Of a DNA stretch of 64,000 nucleotides, positions 23,564 to 34,150 are shown piece by piece. Within the stretch, counting starts at the first letter, position 1. Every line of letters starts with the position of its first letter. The DNA comes from Colocasia esculenta (Eukaryota > Streptophyta > Magnoliopsida > Alismatales > Araceae), in contig CM024764.1 in the NCBI GenBank assembly GCA_014218235.1, forward strand, positions 67,927,184-67,991,183, written 5' to 3'. The notes under the pieces are model-generated. The model was not told where the DNA came from. It saw only the letters and a program-made list of their open reading frames with translations, and did no database searches. The translations under genes were made by a program, and so were the position numbers.

Positions 23564-23577
23564 AAAAAGGGGGAGAA
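23564..23577 (+). other. Polypurine tract of element B
   Basis: AAAAAGGGGGAGAA directly abuts the 3' LTR start at 23578 and is the primer for plus-strand DNA synthesis. Confidence 0.92.
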
Positions 23578-24853
23578 TGTTGGGTTTACATGTGTTATGT
23601 TTGTTTTTGATGATGAACAATCCAAATTAATGTTATGAGCATATTTGAAACATGATCAAGCAAATGATAATCAAGAAAGAACATCTCAAGTGATTGTTTA
23701 AATGTTCTCTATATCTCACTAACAATGCTCTTAAATGTAGGTGTGAGTGTAGGCAAGATAATGTACCAAATTCCAGAGCAAAAACTCAAGAAAGTCACAT
23801 TCAACAAGTGCCTGTCGACAGACCCACAAGTCCCTGTCGACAGCTGCACACAGGGAGATCAGATAGGTTTCAGGACAAGTGTACCTGTCGACAGATCCAA
23901 ATCGTCTGTCAACAAATACACACAGGAAATCGTTTCCCGCAAGGCCAGTCTTCTGGATTTTGCATACCTGTCAGCACATGTCGACAGATGCATAGTTTGT
24001 TGTCGACAGACGAAGAGAAGATCTCAGTTCCACGATTTGCATATGTTTCCTATATGGGTGTTTCCTTCTACCACGACTCTCCATACTTGAATACCCATAT
24101 ATAAGGAATGTTTTGAAGAGATTTTTGTACAGAAGCAGCCACCACATAAAACCCTAGCAAAAAATCTCAAGAGAAAAGTCCCTCTCTACTGCTCTGCTTC
24201 AGCTCTCCGTCTAGAACAATGAAGAACAATCTTCTGAACAAAGTTGAAGCCGGTTCGTCTGTGATTCAAGTTTCTCCATCAACTGATACCTGTCAAGACG
24301 AAGTTTGAAGTTCATCTGGATGACCTTCTTGAAGAGTTCCATCTCAAGATTTGTTTCCACAACTCTAAACTCTTCTCTGTTTCTACTTTCTTCATACTTT
24401 GTGTGTGTGATTGTTGGTCAAGCGTCTCTTGTGCTTGATCTACGAGTGTCATGTTGTTCTGATTGCGTGTTTGCATCAGACAACGTGAGTGTGTGTTGTA
24501 GTAGTTTGAACTCACTGATAAGCAGTCCTTCTACGTGTGTGTGTGGACGGTGGACGTAGGATACACAAGTTGTGTACTCTGAACCACCTTAAATCTTCGT
24601 GTCGAGTGGTTTGTACGTTTTCACGATAGATGGTTGGTAGGCACGCTGATTCTACACACGTTAGATAGACTGTTCATGTTCTGCTCACAACAAGCACACT
24701 AATTGTAAGTCGAACTAATCCTGAATCTGGTTAAGATTTCGATAAGTTTATGTTTTCATCAAAAGAAGGCAATTGTGGTTAGAGTTTGTTGTAATCTATT
24801 CAACCCCCCCCCCCTTCTAGATTACCATATTGGATAATTCCGCACATCTTTCA
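23578..24853 (+). repeat. 3' LTR of element B
   Basis: The LTR is 1276 bp and matches 4058-5338, with the same paired palindromes (from about 23812 to 24009; two copies have mutated) and the same TATA-like box. A C-run near 24806 is longer than in the 5' LTR. Confidence 0.95.
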
Positions 24854-24858
24854 AACCC

Positions 24859-25439
24859 TGTGCAGCTGCCATGAATTCGAAATGGTTTCTTCTACAAATT
24901 TCCTCCCTCTCCCTCCCTACGCCTACTGCAAGCAGAAACTGCACTGGCCCAGCGGAATCCTGGGCTCCTCGACTTTCTGCACAAGTGGGACTAGGCGACG
25001 AAGGGTACCATACCACCCTTATCTCTTGTAAGGGCCACTGGATGAGATGGAGCTCAAAGGCTGGCAAGTCAAGTCAAGGTTAAACCTTGAGGGACCGGCG
25101 ATGTTCTTCATCGCAAGTACTCTGTTACTACTCTTTCTCTCGCCGCCTTCATCAGCTCCTCTTACATAGCTTTTTTTTAAAGGAAAAAAAAACTCAAATC
25201 ACAGACAAACACTTCTATCTTGACTCGAAACCTTCAACTCTCATCCCCCCTCAACCCAATGTTCATCCTACCTACAAGCAGGGGACAAAAAAATGTTGGT
25301 CCTCTTGCAGATATTATGACAGTGGATGTTAAAGATATTAGGCCACATTCAAGACTCTTCACATGTGTACAGTTACGTTATGTCGCTCGAGTGTTGGGGA
25401 CTTGAAGGAAGGAAGTCGAGAGATCGGGAGTGAGAAAAA
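24859..25439. other. Genomic stretch with no recognised gene
   Basis: Moderate-GC sequence follows the right target duplication of element B. Short ORFs on both strands show no recognisable domain. It should be the continuation of the kinesin-bearing locus left of 4053, but I found no kinesin exon here. Confidence 0.5.
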
Positions 25440-25910
25440 ATGGAGGGTTACCGTGGCCATGGGTCGAGTAGCTGGCGGCGCCGCATCGCCCTGTTCTTCC
25501 TCTTTGCCATTCTCTACGTCGCCACCACGGGCAGCTCTGTGGCGTTCCTTTTGTTGTCCCGCCGCACTACGCCGGCCCGCGCCATGGCCCTCCGCAGGCC
25601 CACCCAGGCGATCGCCCATACCTGCGGCGTGACGTGGCACCAGAGCCTCTACGTAAGCTCCCTCATGCAGAACCCCGGGGCCGTCCAGGCGGGCAAGCGG
25701 GATCAGGTGCACGTCTCGATGAACATGACGTTGTTGAGTGTCAGCAGGACCTTCTTATGGCGCCTTCACCATCGCCAATGCCTAGATGGACACGCTACTC
25801 CGGATGGCCTACAAGGACTGCATCGAGCTGCTCGACGATTCCATCAACCAGCTATCCCGCTCCCTCGCCTCCGTTACTCCGGGCAAGACGAGCGAGGAGA
25901 GACCAGCCAA
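25440..25910 (+). pseudogene. Pectinesterase N-terminal (PMEI-type pro-region) fragment
   Basis: The ATG at 25440 begins a GC-rich frame with a basic N-terminus, then a membrane or signal segment (RRIALFFLFAILYVATTG, residues 14-31). A PMEI-type region follows with IAHTCGVTWHQSLYVSSL. After about residue 100 the matching reading moves to another frame, has an in-frame TAG near 25782, and continues with MDTLLRMAYKDCIELLDDS and a Ser/Leu-rich helix to about 25905. This is the pro-region of type-I pectin methylesterases, which modify cell-wall pectin. The catalytic domain is absent. The frameshift, stop and truncation make it a pseudogene. Confidence 0.75.
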
Positions 25911-25929
25911 CCTCATTTTACAAAGACCA

Positions 25930-26210
25930 GTAGTAGCTCAGCTCCCATTGCTCTAGGTTCTGGTAGCCAAGGGCGTCGTTCTAAAAGATGGCTGCTGTCG
26001 AGGGTGTCGTAGATGATGGCAGTTGTGGGCGAGGGTGTGGTAAATGATGGCGGTCGCGGTCGAGCAGGTTGTAGACGATGACGATGGTGGTCGAGGGCAT
26101 CATGGTTGATGACGATGGCGGCTTCGGGAGTGAACGACGATGGTGGTGCCCGAGGGTTGGAGAACGACAGCGGGTTTGGAGATGACGGTGGAAAGGGTAT
26201 CACACACAAG
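25930..26210. repeat. Imperfect GGTGGTCGAGGG/GATGATGGC-type repeats
   Basis: Low-complexity sequence built of short purine- and GT-rich units (gatgatggc, ggtcgaggg, gacgatggtgg) follows the pectinesterase fragment. Its open frames reflect the repeat and not a gene. Confidence 0.5.
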
Positions 26211-26524
26211 AGAAACCCCCTAAATCCAACCCTTTTTCATTTCCCACCAGAAATGAAAAGTATTGCCGCCAAAACTACATCCTATACCTATGGTTCTTTT
26301 TAGTTCTCAGATGTTATGTATTGACTAATACATATATTTTAAAATTTTCATAAGTATATTCTAATTTTTTTATTATATTTCTAGATAAATCGTAACCAAA
26401 ATAACTACTTTTACACATTATTATATTAAACTGTACATGTATACACACGATTAAAATAACTGTATGTGTAACCTTACAACAGATACTTTTTGCGTATGTA
26501 ATTCTTATTTGTACCTACGTATTA

Positions 26525-26572
26525 CCTTGCCGTAGGTAAAATCTATGGGTATAGACCCAATTTGTTGTAGTG
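26525..26572 (-). mobile_element. Terminus of a CACTA (En/Spm) DNA transposon
   Basis: Read on the minus strand from 26572 the sequence starts CACTACAACAAATTGGGTC, the typical CACTA terminal inverted repeat. It is followed by subterminal repeats (tctatacccatag, cctacggcaagg). No opposite end was found upstream, so the element is truncated or diverged. Confidence 0.6.
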
Positions 26573-27097
26573 CATGTGTTAGTTTAATTGTTAAATTGTA
26601 AATATTTAATGACAATGTGATAGCTAGTAAAGTGTTAAATTGTTAGAAAGCATGTTTGATAAGTGCATGGTTTGAATTTTTAAGTTCCATGCTGAGTCTA
26701 TTTTGTAGACTCACACTTGCTAAACATTTCAGGAAATTTAGAGGCCGAGGAATTAGCAAGATCTGACGTGGAGAGTGAAGAGTAGATTGAAGATTTGAAG
26801 TTATTTATTAGTATGTGATGTAATTATAATTTGAACTTTGGTTATATTTGTACTTGGAAATTGACTATATGTTTAGTGGATGTATGTTCTGTTATTTCTT
26901 TTCTTGGACTATATAGACTATGGTATGTGGATTATAAAGTTGATGGAATAAGAGTTATTTAATTTCCGCTGCAATATTCCTTTCTATTTATGTATATCTC
27001 AGCCCATGTGACTATCGTTTGGGTTTTCTCCCCTGTAGCGACTTGCTCTCATCCGATGTGGGTTGGTATAACTGTAGCGGGTGGAAGTGGGCCATTA
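26573..27097 (-). mobile_element. Probable gypsy LTR remnant
   Basis: On the minus strand the sequence from 27097 begins TGTAATGGCCCACTTCC, like the TGTAATGCCCC start of the solo LTR at 55833. No partner LTR or target duplication is visible, so the left boundary is a guess. An A-run of 18 bases follows at about 27120. Confidence 0.35.
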
Positions 27098-27813
27098 CAG
27101 ATTGGAGGGTAGAGCATCTGAAAAAAAAAAAAAAAAAGTGGTCTGCCCCTCATTTATTTTTAGACATAATTTAAGATAAAAGACAATCATTCAGACATCT
27201 ATTAAGACATTTTATCAAACAATCTAAGCCTCTAATAGCTTACTGCTTCATATATCAGAGATCCATAAGTGTTATCAAACACCCTTTTAGGATTCATTAG
27301 ATTGATTTGATTATAAAATTTGTAAAATACATTTATAGTGAAGATTTTTTAAAGAAGAATATTTATAGGAAAATAAAAAGTAGAATTATTCATTTGGTAC
27401 TCAAGTAAATAAAAATTTTAAAAAGTTTTTCAGTGTTTAGTTTTTAGTAAAATATTTTCTAAAAAATAAAAACTACGGTCTGGGCGTTGACTGTCTTACA
27501 TCAGCCGTCGATGACTAAGAGTTGGGTGCCATTCGGCATAGGGCTTCAGGTGCCGAACGTCAGCCATCGAGCGTCGGGCGTCAGATGTCAGGCACTAGCC
27601 GTAGGCCACTAGGCACCAGGCATCGATCGTCAGTCACTATCACCGGTCAATAGTCATCGGTTGCACTTTAGAAATGATAGTTGACAATGTAGAAGAGACA
27701 CTAAAAACGAGAACATATATTATAATTTCATTCATGAAAATCCTATGTGGGAGAGAAATCAAGGAAAATAATTATAAAATCTCATCAAGAATGTTAAAAT
27801 CTATAAATTTATG
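27098..27813. other. AT-rich stretch with CGTC/GTCAG low-complexity block
   Basis: No gene is seen. From about 27480 to 27660 short units such as gtcgatcgtcagtcactatc and gccgtaggccactaggcacc recur imperfectly, like a degraded minisatellite. Confidence 0.4.
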
Positions 27814-28125
27814 TAGGGGTGAACAAGGTCCGGTTCGGCCCAGTTCACCCTTATTTTTTTATAAACTGAACTGAACCGAAATTTATGACAAACCGAACCG
27901 TTCAATTCAAACCGAAAAAAAACCATTTTTAGGAGTCAAAGGAAGACCAATGAACTAACCAACTATGCTATGTGTTCTATTATGAAATTATATATTATAT
28001 ATATAATCGGTTCATCTCGGTTCCACAATGTCGAACCGAATCGAACCGAAGAGATGTCAATTTGGACCGAACTGAACCGAACCGATCAGTTCAATTCAGA
28101 TTGGACCAAAATTTGAACACCTCTA
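27814..28125. mobile_element. hAT-type MITE with 8-bp target duplication
   Basis: The element starts TAGGGGTG and ends CACCTCTA (inverted repeat with one mismatch) and is flanked by AATTTATG at 27806-27813 and 28126-28133. An 8-bp duplication and TAGGGGTG ends are hAT features. The 312-bp interior is full of CCGAACCGAA-type motifs. Confidence 0.85.
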
Positions 28126-28143
28126 AATTTATGTAAAAAAAAT

Positions 28144-28620
28144 TTGGAGGTTAACCTTTTAGAAATACCAAATAAATCATTGTATGATATTTTTACTAAA
28201 AATATTTTCTTTAGTGAGATTTTACGTCGAAACAAATCAAACCCGACATTCTTCCTGATCAGAGGGTTTGAGCCGCAGTTGAGCCGGCTATTCCCAGAGG
28301 ACATTGATTTCCACCACACAAATAAGTACCTAATCCTCCCTTCTAATGCCATTCAAGGGATGATCACCAAGTGATACGAGGCCTAGCTCACTGGGAACAG
28401 GGAGAGGCTGGGCATACATGTTTGTTCAATTTTCAAGAGTCTCCACTCAATCTGGTGGCTGAGCAAGTCATCAATTGCACCTTGATCGAGGGGCTAATGC
28501 CGAGAGTTGACGTTGGGAGAGCCATCGTGGATGCCTATCGAAACAAGTCCAAGGCTTTTCTAGTGGCTGCCTTCTATCCCAGTCCTTTGATTGCACAAAA
28601 AACATGCACTGGAACTAGTA
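28144..28620 (+). pseudogene. Plant fucosyltransferase (GT37, xyloglucan fucosyltransferase-like) fragment
   Basis: Two overlapping frames (28144-28374, then about 28371-28620) carry a segment typical of galactoside 2-alpha-L-fucosyltransferases. It includes FFLIRGFEPQLSRLFPEDIDFHH, then LILPSNAIQGMIT, then RERLGIHV, then VINCTLIEGLMPRVD, then AFLVAAFYPS. Stops at 28372 and 28384 and a frameshift near 28425 break it. The N-terminal membrane anchor and the C-terminal motifs are missing. Family members add fucose to xyloglucan in the Golgi; this fragment cannot. It begins just after the MITE target duplication and ends near the Cassandra insertion. Confidence 0.72.
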
Positions 28621-28647
28621 GCTCACACGATCAGATAGGTCTCTCTC

Positions 28648-29238
28648 TGTAACACACTATATAAGAATATGTTAAATAGACTAAATTAGTAGACTACTAA
28701 TAATTTGGACTAGTCATTTTGAGAGTTCGAATAGGAAAAAGAACTCTGAAGTTAAGTGTGCTCAGTTGGGAGTAGTCCCACGATGGGTGACATTCTTGGG
28801 AAGTCTACTAACTAGTATGGTTGTTGGGCCAGTTTACTGGTTGGGTCATCATGGTATCAGAGCCTTACCTAGCCAGAACTATATGAACTAAGTGCCACAT
28901 AGGACAAAGTGGTATATTATGAGAGCCACCTCTTGAGCCTGTGGGGGCCACCTCTAGAATCCTACCTGTCTGGGGTTTAATTGTGTGCTATATATGATTA
29001 GCGATGAGGACATCGCTTATATAAAAAGGGTAGATTGTAACACCCTATATAAAAATATGTTAAATGAACTAAATTAATAGACTACCAACAACTCAGACTA
29101 GTCATTTTTAAAACTCGAATAGCAAAAGAACGCTGAAGTTAAACGTGTTCAGTTGAGAGTAGCCTCAGAATGAGTGACCTTCTTAAGAAGTCTACAAACT
29201 TGTATTGTTGTTGGGTCAGTTTGCTAGTTGGATCGTCA
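28648..29238 (+). mobile_element. Cassandra TRIM retrotransposon with 5S rRNA promoter in its LTRs
   Basis: Two short LTRs (28648-28851 and 29036-29238, both starting TGTAACAC) flank about 180 bp without coding capacity. A PBS TGGTATCAGAGCC (28852-28864) directly follows the first LTR, and the purine-rich AAAAAGGGTAGAT precedes the second. Each LTR holds a segment that reads like 5S rRNA (28741-28791 and 29128-29179: GAA-TCTGAAGTTAAG, GGGAGTAGT, GATGGGTGAC), which is the internal RNA polymerase III promoter. These are the defining features of Cassandra. No clean target duplication is seen, because the right flank is a CA/CT microsatellite. Confidence 0.9.
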
Positions 29239-29419
29239 CACACACACACACTCTCTCTCTAGTATGTGTGTGTCCTTGCCCCATCTCCCCACCCCCTCTC
29301 TCTTCAAATGGCCAAAAAATCTAGTGCACTCTATTGTGTCCTCTCTCTCTCTCCGCCGCTCTTTCTCTCTCTATCTCTCCGCCGCTCACTCTCCCCCCAC
29401 CTTCTCTTCCCCTCTGTCA

Positions 29420-29474
<55 letters not shown>

Positions 29475-29510
29475 TTATTCCCTCATTTTTCTCTCTCTAA
29501 CTCTCCCCCG
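29239..29510. repeat. (CA)n and (CT)n microsatellite block
   Basis: CA repeats are followed by long CT runs (about 29424-29470). Open frames of 69-90 codons here are leucine/serine repeats from the microsatellite. Confidence 0.9.
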
Positions 29511-30150
29511 TCTTTTTTTAAAAATGATATTTTAATAAAGTGACCCATTATTTAACAATTCTATTAAGTGATAGTATTTTTTTTCAAAATTTGACGGATA
29601 ATTAATTAATTGATGAGTTTTTAAATTTAAAATATAAATTATGATATAGAAAATTTCAAGATACAATCTTGAATATGTCATATTTTAAGAATATATATAT
29701 TTAATTTTTTTTATCGCAGAACAAAATATCGTGCTGTCGAATTGGATCGAGGTATACCGTATCAATATATTTTGATTCGAGTGATACACTTAAAAAATAA
29801 TAAAGAAATAAGTTAAAGACTGGCCTCCTCGGCGACGGTATCGCCGCGACACAGGGAACCTGCAACCTGCCGCAGAGTTAGAACCTTGTGAGTCTTTTAA
29901 AAAGTTAAAAATGATGTTAAATAGGATCGATGTGATGATACGATATCCTTTTTACTTGTTCCAATTCCAACGATATTATTAATGAAATGTCACTCATGAT
30001 TCGTCTCTAATGAACCCTCTGCGGTCCACATCATGTGATGGGGAGCTGCATCCACCAGAGGGCAAAAAGGCATCCCAAGGAGCCTTGATTGGGTTGATTT
30101 CCCAGACATTGTTCTCCAAACTTTGCCCGCAAGAAGAAAATTACTGAAAT
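29511..30150. other. AT-rich stretch, nothing recognised
   Basis: No coding signal, RNA gene or complete mobile element is seen. Confidence 0.5.
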
Positions 30151-30539
30151 TAAGGGTGCGTTTGGTTCCATGTAAAACCTCAACTTAGAAAACATTTTTC
30201 AGAAAAATCTTATAAAATAGGTTGTTTGGTACCCCGAAAAGTTAATCCCTGAAAATATAATTCTTAAAATAGCCGGATTTTGGCATCCGGGGTGAGACCC
30301 CGAATGCCATTTTCCCCGAACACCATTTTCTCGCTTCGCCTGTCTCCGCTCTCAGAACTTCGTCCGACGTCGTATGGCCGAGAACAGCAGCACCAGCAGG
30401 AGGACGACGATGATCCATCGACCAGGTCGGTATTCCCTCTTCCCTCGTCGATCTTCCCTCCCCTCCCCTCCCTACTGCATCAGGCGGCGGCGGCGAGAAC
30501 CAAGGGGAGACGCTGTAGCCCTACCAATCCCAGCCACTC

Positions 30540-30900
30540 CCTTCACACCGTCATCCTGCAGGAGCTCATCCAGAACCTGGAGAATTTCTTCTCCGTCGAA
30601 CGTGACCCGAACCTCGGCGCACTCCCTTCTCCCAGGATCTAGTCCCTCCACACCTCCTACTCTTCCTTGCCGGCTTCCCTCCATGTCTCCCCCTTGCTAG
30701 ATGGTCTACATCGTCTGTGATCCCAAGGACATGTTCTTCTCCCTCCTTCACTTCGTCAATGCAGTGCACTCCGCTGCCAAGATTGTCTCCATGAAGGAGG
30801 CCTTCGAGATGTTCTTCTCAGGGGTCTGCCCCCACGAGCCGATCTGAGAGCACGCACTAGAGTAGAACATCTGAGAATGCTGCTACTTCGAGTTGTTCTA
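30540..30900 (+). pseudogene. Cytosolic sulfotransferase fragment
   Basis: A GC-rich plus-strand stretch reads with ELIQNLENFF and LGALPSPR, then after a stop HTSYSSLPAS. In the next frame from 30701 it reads VCDPKDMFFSLLHFVN and MKEAFEMFFSGVCP. This is the middle of a plant sulfotransferase, in the usual order. The DPKD motif belongs to the 3'-phosphate-binding region of the PAPS cofactor, and the usual Arg before it is Cys here. Stops at 30640, 30845 and beyond plus a frameshift show it is dead. The N- and C-terminal parts, including the C-terminal PAPS motif, are missing. Confidence 0.68.
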
Positions 30901-31223
30901 CTTGTTGCGTGGGGAATTAGCTGGGGAAAATTAATTTTGCACAAGTTGCCTCCTACAGGCACACCGTATGTGCTCCCAGATCAGTATTAACCAGCTGATT
31001 TCTTTTAGAATCTTCTCCTTGTATAAACGTCATAATGCATGTCATTAATTCAGTATTAACCACCTTTAATAAAAAGAACAACAACCAGAAAAAAAAAATG
31101 GAAGCAAACAATGTAAAGTTGTTTCTGAAAATTTTTATTCTATGTTCCATGACATATCTATGGAGTTTCAAGTTGAAAAGAGTTGAGTTTGTATTAAGAG
31201 GGAATGTTTTCATTTAAAAAATA

Positions 31224-31388
31224 CCAAATGAGGTGCTCTGTGTAGTGCTGGCAGTGTATCCGGGAAAGGAATGGGTTGGAATCTTCTATCACTGTTAACA
31301 ACATCTGGAATCTTATTTCTGTAAGTTTATGTTTGAACATCATGTTTTCTGTTACCAAATGAGGTGCTCTGTGTAGTGCTGGCAGTGT
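31224..31388 (+). repeat. Direct repeat of about 34 bp
   Basis: The unit accaaatgaggtgctctgtg...gctggcagtg occurs at 31224-31257 and 31355-31388, separated by 97 bases. Its origin is unknown. Confidence 0.8.
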
Positions 31389-31429
31389 TTTGTGATTGTT
31401 TCATGTTTTCTATTAAGAGTAATATTTAC

Positions 31430-32151
31430 TACAACAGGTAGAAATATATCTCTCGAGTAGATAAACATGATCCTGTGCTGTCCCTGATTATGTAGCCAGA
31501 GACCCCTATTTGTTGCCCATTCTCTATTTTCAGAGATCCATCAAAATTAACTTTGATCCATCCTTGATCTGGCTTTTCCCACTGGCAGCACATCATTTAT
31601 CAAAATTCTTCAAAATTTTTGATGATGTTGATTTCCATGGATTTCACTATCTCCCATTGGTGGTTTAATTCACTTGGTGTCTCATTCCAAGATGGGTGAA
31701 GTGCTACCTCTTCCCAGATTCTCCTTCAGTGTACACACTTGATAAGAGCATGTTCATCCTCCTCCTGTTCCTAAACACCTGTGGCATGTGGCTGATACCT
31801 GGGTGTTACAGTTAAAATTTTCAAAATTTCCAAATTTTCTTGGACATTATCATCACCCTGTTCATTCAAGAACCCAGCTTCTTCCAAAGTCTCCACCTGA
31901 ATGTGTGTTGGTCCTTCCATTTCATTCTCTAGCCAAAAGGCAGTTTTATCTTCTATAAGTGGCTCCCTCTGAAAAGGCCACTCAAAATTTTCCACATTTT
32001 CATTTTGTACCTTGTCAGGGAGAAGCCATTTGTAAGCCTTTTTAGTATTGAAAAGGCCCTTCTGATCAGGTACCCAATACCTGATGTCTTCTTTGGCAAT
32101 GCTGAGAGTGGGCAAATTACTTATAATGGCTACCTTATAACATGGCTGCAT
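31430..32151 (-). pseudogene. LINE ORF2 3' part, inverted segment (zinc-binding region and RNase H N-terminus)
   Basis: Minus-strand reading from 32151 contains IRYWVPDQKGLFNTKKAYKW, the signature before the RT-associated zinc-binding domain. From about 31600 to 31440 the N-terminal half of an RNase H domain follows (WIKVNFDGSL, with its catalytic Asp, then GVSGYIIRDSTG). It ends inside RNase H. The other half of RNase H lies on the opposite strand at 32340-32711. Confidence 0.7.
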
Positions 32152-32339
32152 GAAGGCAATGGCTCAAATTAATCTGAGGAAATTGCTGTCAATTGCATTA
32201 CTCTTGGAAACATTTCTGAATTGATGCAATTTGTGGCTATGACTTGTTTTGAATGTTTAAGTTATTTGCCTTGCCTAGATTAGTTATTTGTCTTGCCTAA
32301 CTTGTTTAAGATGTGAACAGACATATTTTACCTTTTTTC

Positions 32340-32872
32340 CCTAGCTTGTTCTCTTTTAAAATAGCTCAATAATTTGGATGCTGACTTTAAGGCTGCTAAC
32401 TTTGTGAGAATGGAATAGGAAGATTGCATCTGGATAGAAGAGGACAATAAGAGCAAACTATTATGGCATTGCAGGGAAACATTGGAGTACCCCAAGAGAT
32501 CAAATTCATCATCGAAGATGGTAGCTATAGAGAAGGGCTGAAAAGTTGGAAACATTGTACAATTTCTCACATTAATAGAGAAGGTAATAAAGCAGCAGAT
32601 TGGTTAGCAATAGAGGTTAGATTAACAAAGTTTAATATGCAATGGTCAGTGGCCATCCTGGAGTATCTGGAGAGGATCTGCAATAAGGACAAGATGTGGG
32701 AACCACCATAACATGTAGCACCCCTTCTGTGGGCTCAGGGTGCTGATCTTCTTTTGATGATCATAGATTAGGCCCTGCTTTGGTTTTCTTTTTGTTGGGT
32801 AGCTGGGGATGTATTACTTGTCTTGTTTGGTGCTGAATTAAGTTTTCAAAAGTTATCTTACCAAAAAAAAAG
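32340..32872 (+). pseudogene. LINE RNase H C-terminal part, 3' UTR and poly(A)
   Basis: Plus-strand reading shows the middle (CIWIEEDN) and end of RNase H (SHINREGNKAADWLA, with the usual H and D), with a frameshift near 32465. A non-coding tail then ends in ttttcaaaagttatcttacc plus an A-run at about 32862-32871, a typical plant LINE 3' end. Together with the inverted segment it forms one 5'-inverted LINE insertion. Confidence 0.68.
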
Positions 32873-34150
32873 AAGGGGTTGATCAGTTGTTGCTACATGC
32901 ATGAGACTCTCATGGACTTCATTTATGTTCACATCCGGGTAAAAGTCCAAAACATATGAAACGATATATAATAAACACATATGAGTTATAAATATATGCA
33001 TATGTTAATGGTTATCGCTTTGATTCGATTTTACATGAATCTAGCTTCCAGTTGTAATGTTCTCTGGAACCTCAGATGGTCCAACAAAATCGTATAATAA
33101 TGAGGACTCAAATTAATAGGCTGAGTGGTGACTTCAGTTTCTTGTGCTTGCTTCTGAATAACTGGAGATGTGTAGAATCTATGCAAACATAATTATTTGC
33201 ATTTTGTATGTCAATTCAATTTATTATTTACAGGACTAAAATTGACATTTTACGTTGTTTCACCTTATGTACTAGTATCTTTCCTTTTTTCCTGTCTATT
33301 AGAAGGTTAACTTGACACTTGACTCATGTATATGTGTTTTACATCTTATTTGCAGATTTTATGATGATGAGTATGAAGCACACCTAAGGTCGTTCTTTTG
33401 AAGTGATCCATGAAAAAAGTTGTGACTTTGAGTTTTATTTTTGTCCCTGCTATGAGGATTATTAAAATGTTCAGTGGTGGCACATTTCTCGTATATGTGG
33501 GTTCTATAAATTAAACCTCGGCTATTATTTGTATGTAGTTAGTTTCACTTGGTGAAGACTTTCTATCATGTACAATGACAATATGGTTCCTCTAAATAGG
33601 GAATAATCGCAAGTCATTTTCTAGCACTTGCAACTTTTGATAAATGACTTTGCTCACTTTATTCTCTTTAATATGCACAAGCATTTTAAATTGTTCAAGA
33701 AGTTATTTAGAGTATTGTGTAATGAATGCATGTCATTTGTGCTTTAGCATTATTATGTTCTTTGGAGTGGTTTATTATCATCTGGAGTATTGATTCAACC
33801 AGAAAAATCACCATCTGAAACATTAAAATTACAGTCACTATCATTGACACTCTAATTGGGATGCTTTAGTGTCTTGTTGTCTATTATTCTATTTAACTGT
33901 GCTTATATCAGGATATATCTTACTTCACCAAAAAAATGTCTCTTTAATCTACATTTTTTGGTCAACGATCTCATTATTCTTTATTTTTCAAAATAAATTT
34001 AAACATTGCAAACCCCCTTAAGTCCTTGGAAGATAGACGAGATTTTTTAGTTTTAGTAAGGGCTAATGGGGATTGTTAGACTTGTTATCTTGGATGAACA
34101 GAGGAAGCGGTCTTTGATTGAGGGTTTTGCCTAATATTTAAGAGGCATAT
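32873..34150. other. AT-rich interior of the TIR element, no clear gene
   Basis: Nothing firm is seen. A short stretch after ttatttgcag at 33357 reads FYDDEYEAHLRSFF before a TGA and looks like a last exon, but I do not recognise the protein. Confidence 0.35.

Larger units (their letters stand above)
4058..24853 (+). mobile_element. Complete Sirevirus-like Ty1/copia element B, carrying a nested gypsy-type element
   Basis: Two LTRs of about 1.28 kb (4058-5338, 23578-24853) bound the element, and AACCC is duplicated at 4053-4057 and 24854-24858. The order is LTR, PBS, gag, protease, integrase (split by the insertion at 8316-17701), RT, RNase H, long spacer, envelope-like ORF, polypurine tract, LTR. 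Protease-integrase-RT order is diagnostic for Ty1/copia. The long LTR, long 3' spacer, extra purine tracts and envelope-like ORF are Sirevirus traits. Without the nested element and its 5-bp duplication it is about 11.4 kb. By eye the LTRs differ by a few per cent, so the insertion is not new, and every ORF carries breaks. Confidence 0.95.

Noticed and set aside
24822..25067. Minus-strand ORF continuing across the element B insertion point into 4052-3957 (hydrophobic, signal-peptide-like start at 24872)
   Set aside because: The open reading across the restored site is short, ends at a weak splice-donor match, and matches no family I recognise. It does not connect to the kinesin exons in sequence character.
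28741..29179. Genuine 5S rRNA genes
   Set aside because: Only the promoter half of 5S is present, it has many changes, and both copies sit inside short LTRs with PBS and PPT; this is Cassandra.
29228..29543. Leucine/serine-rich plus-strand ORFs
   Set aside because: They are translations of CT microsatellites, open in several frames at once.
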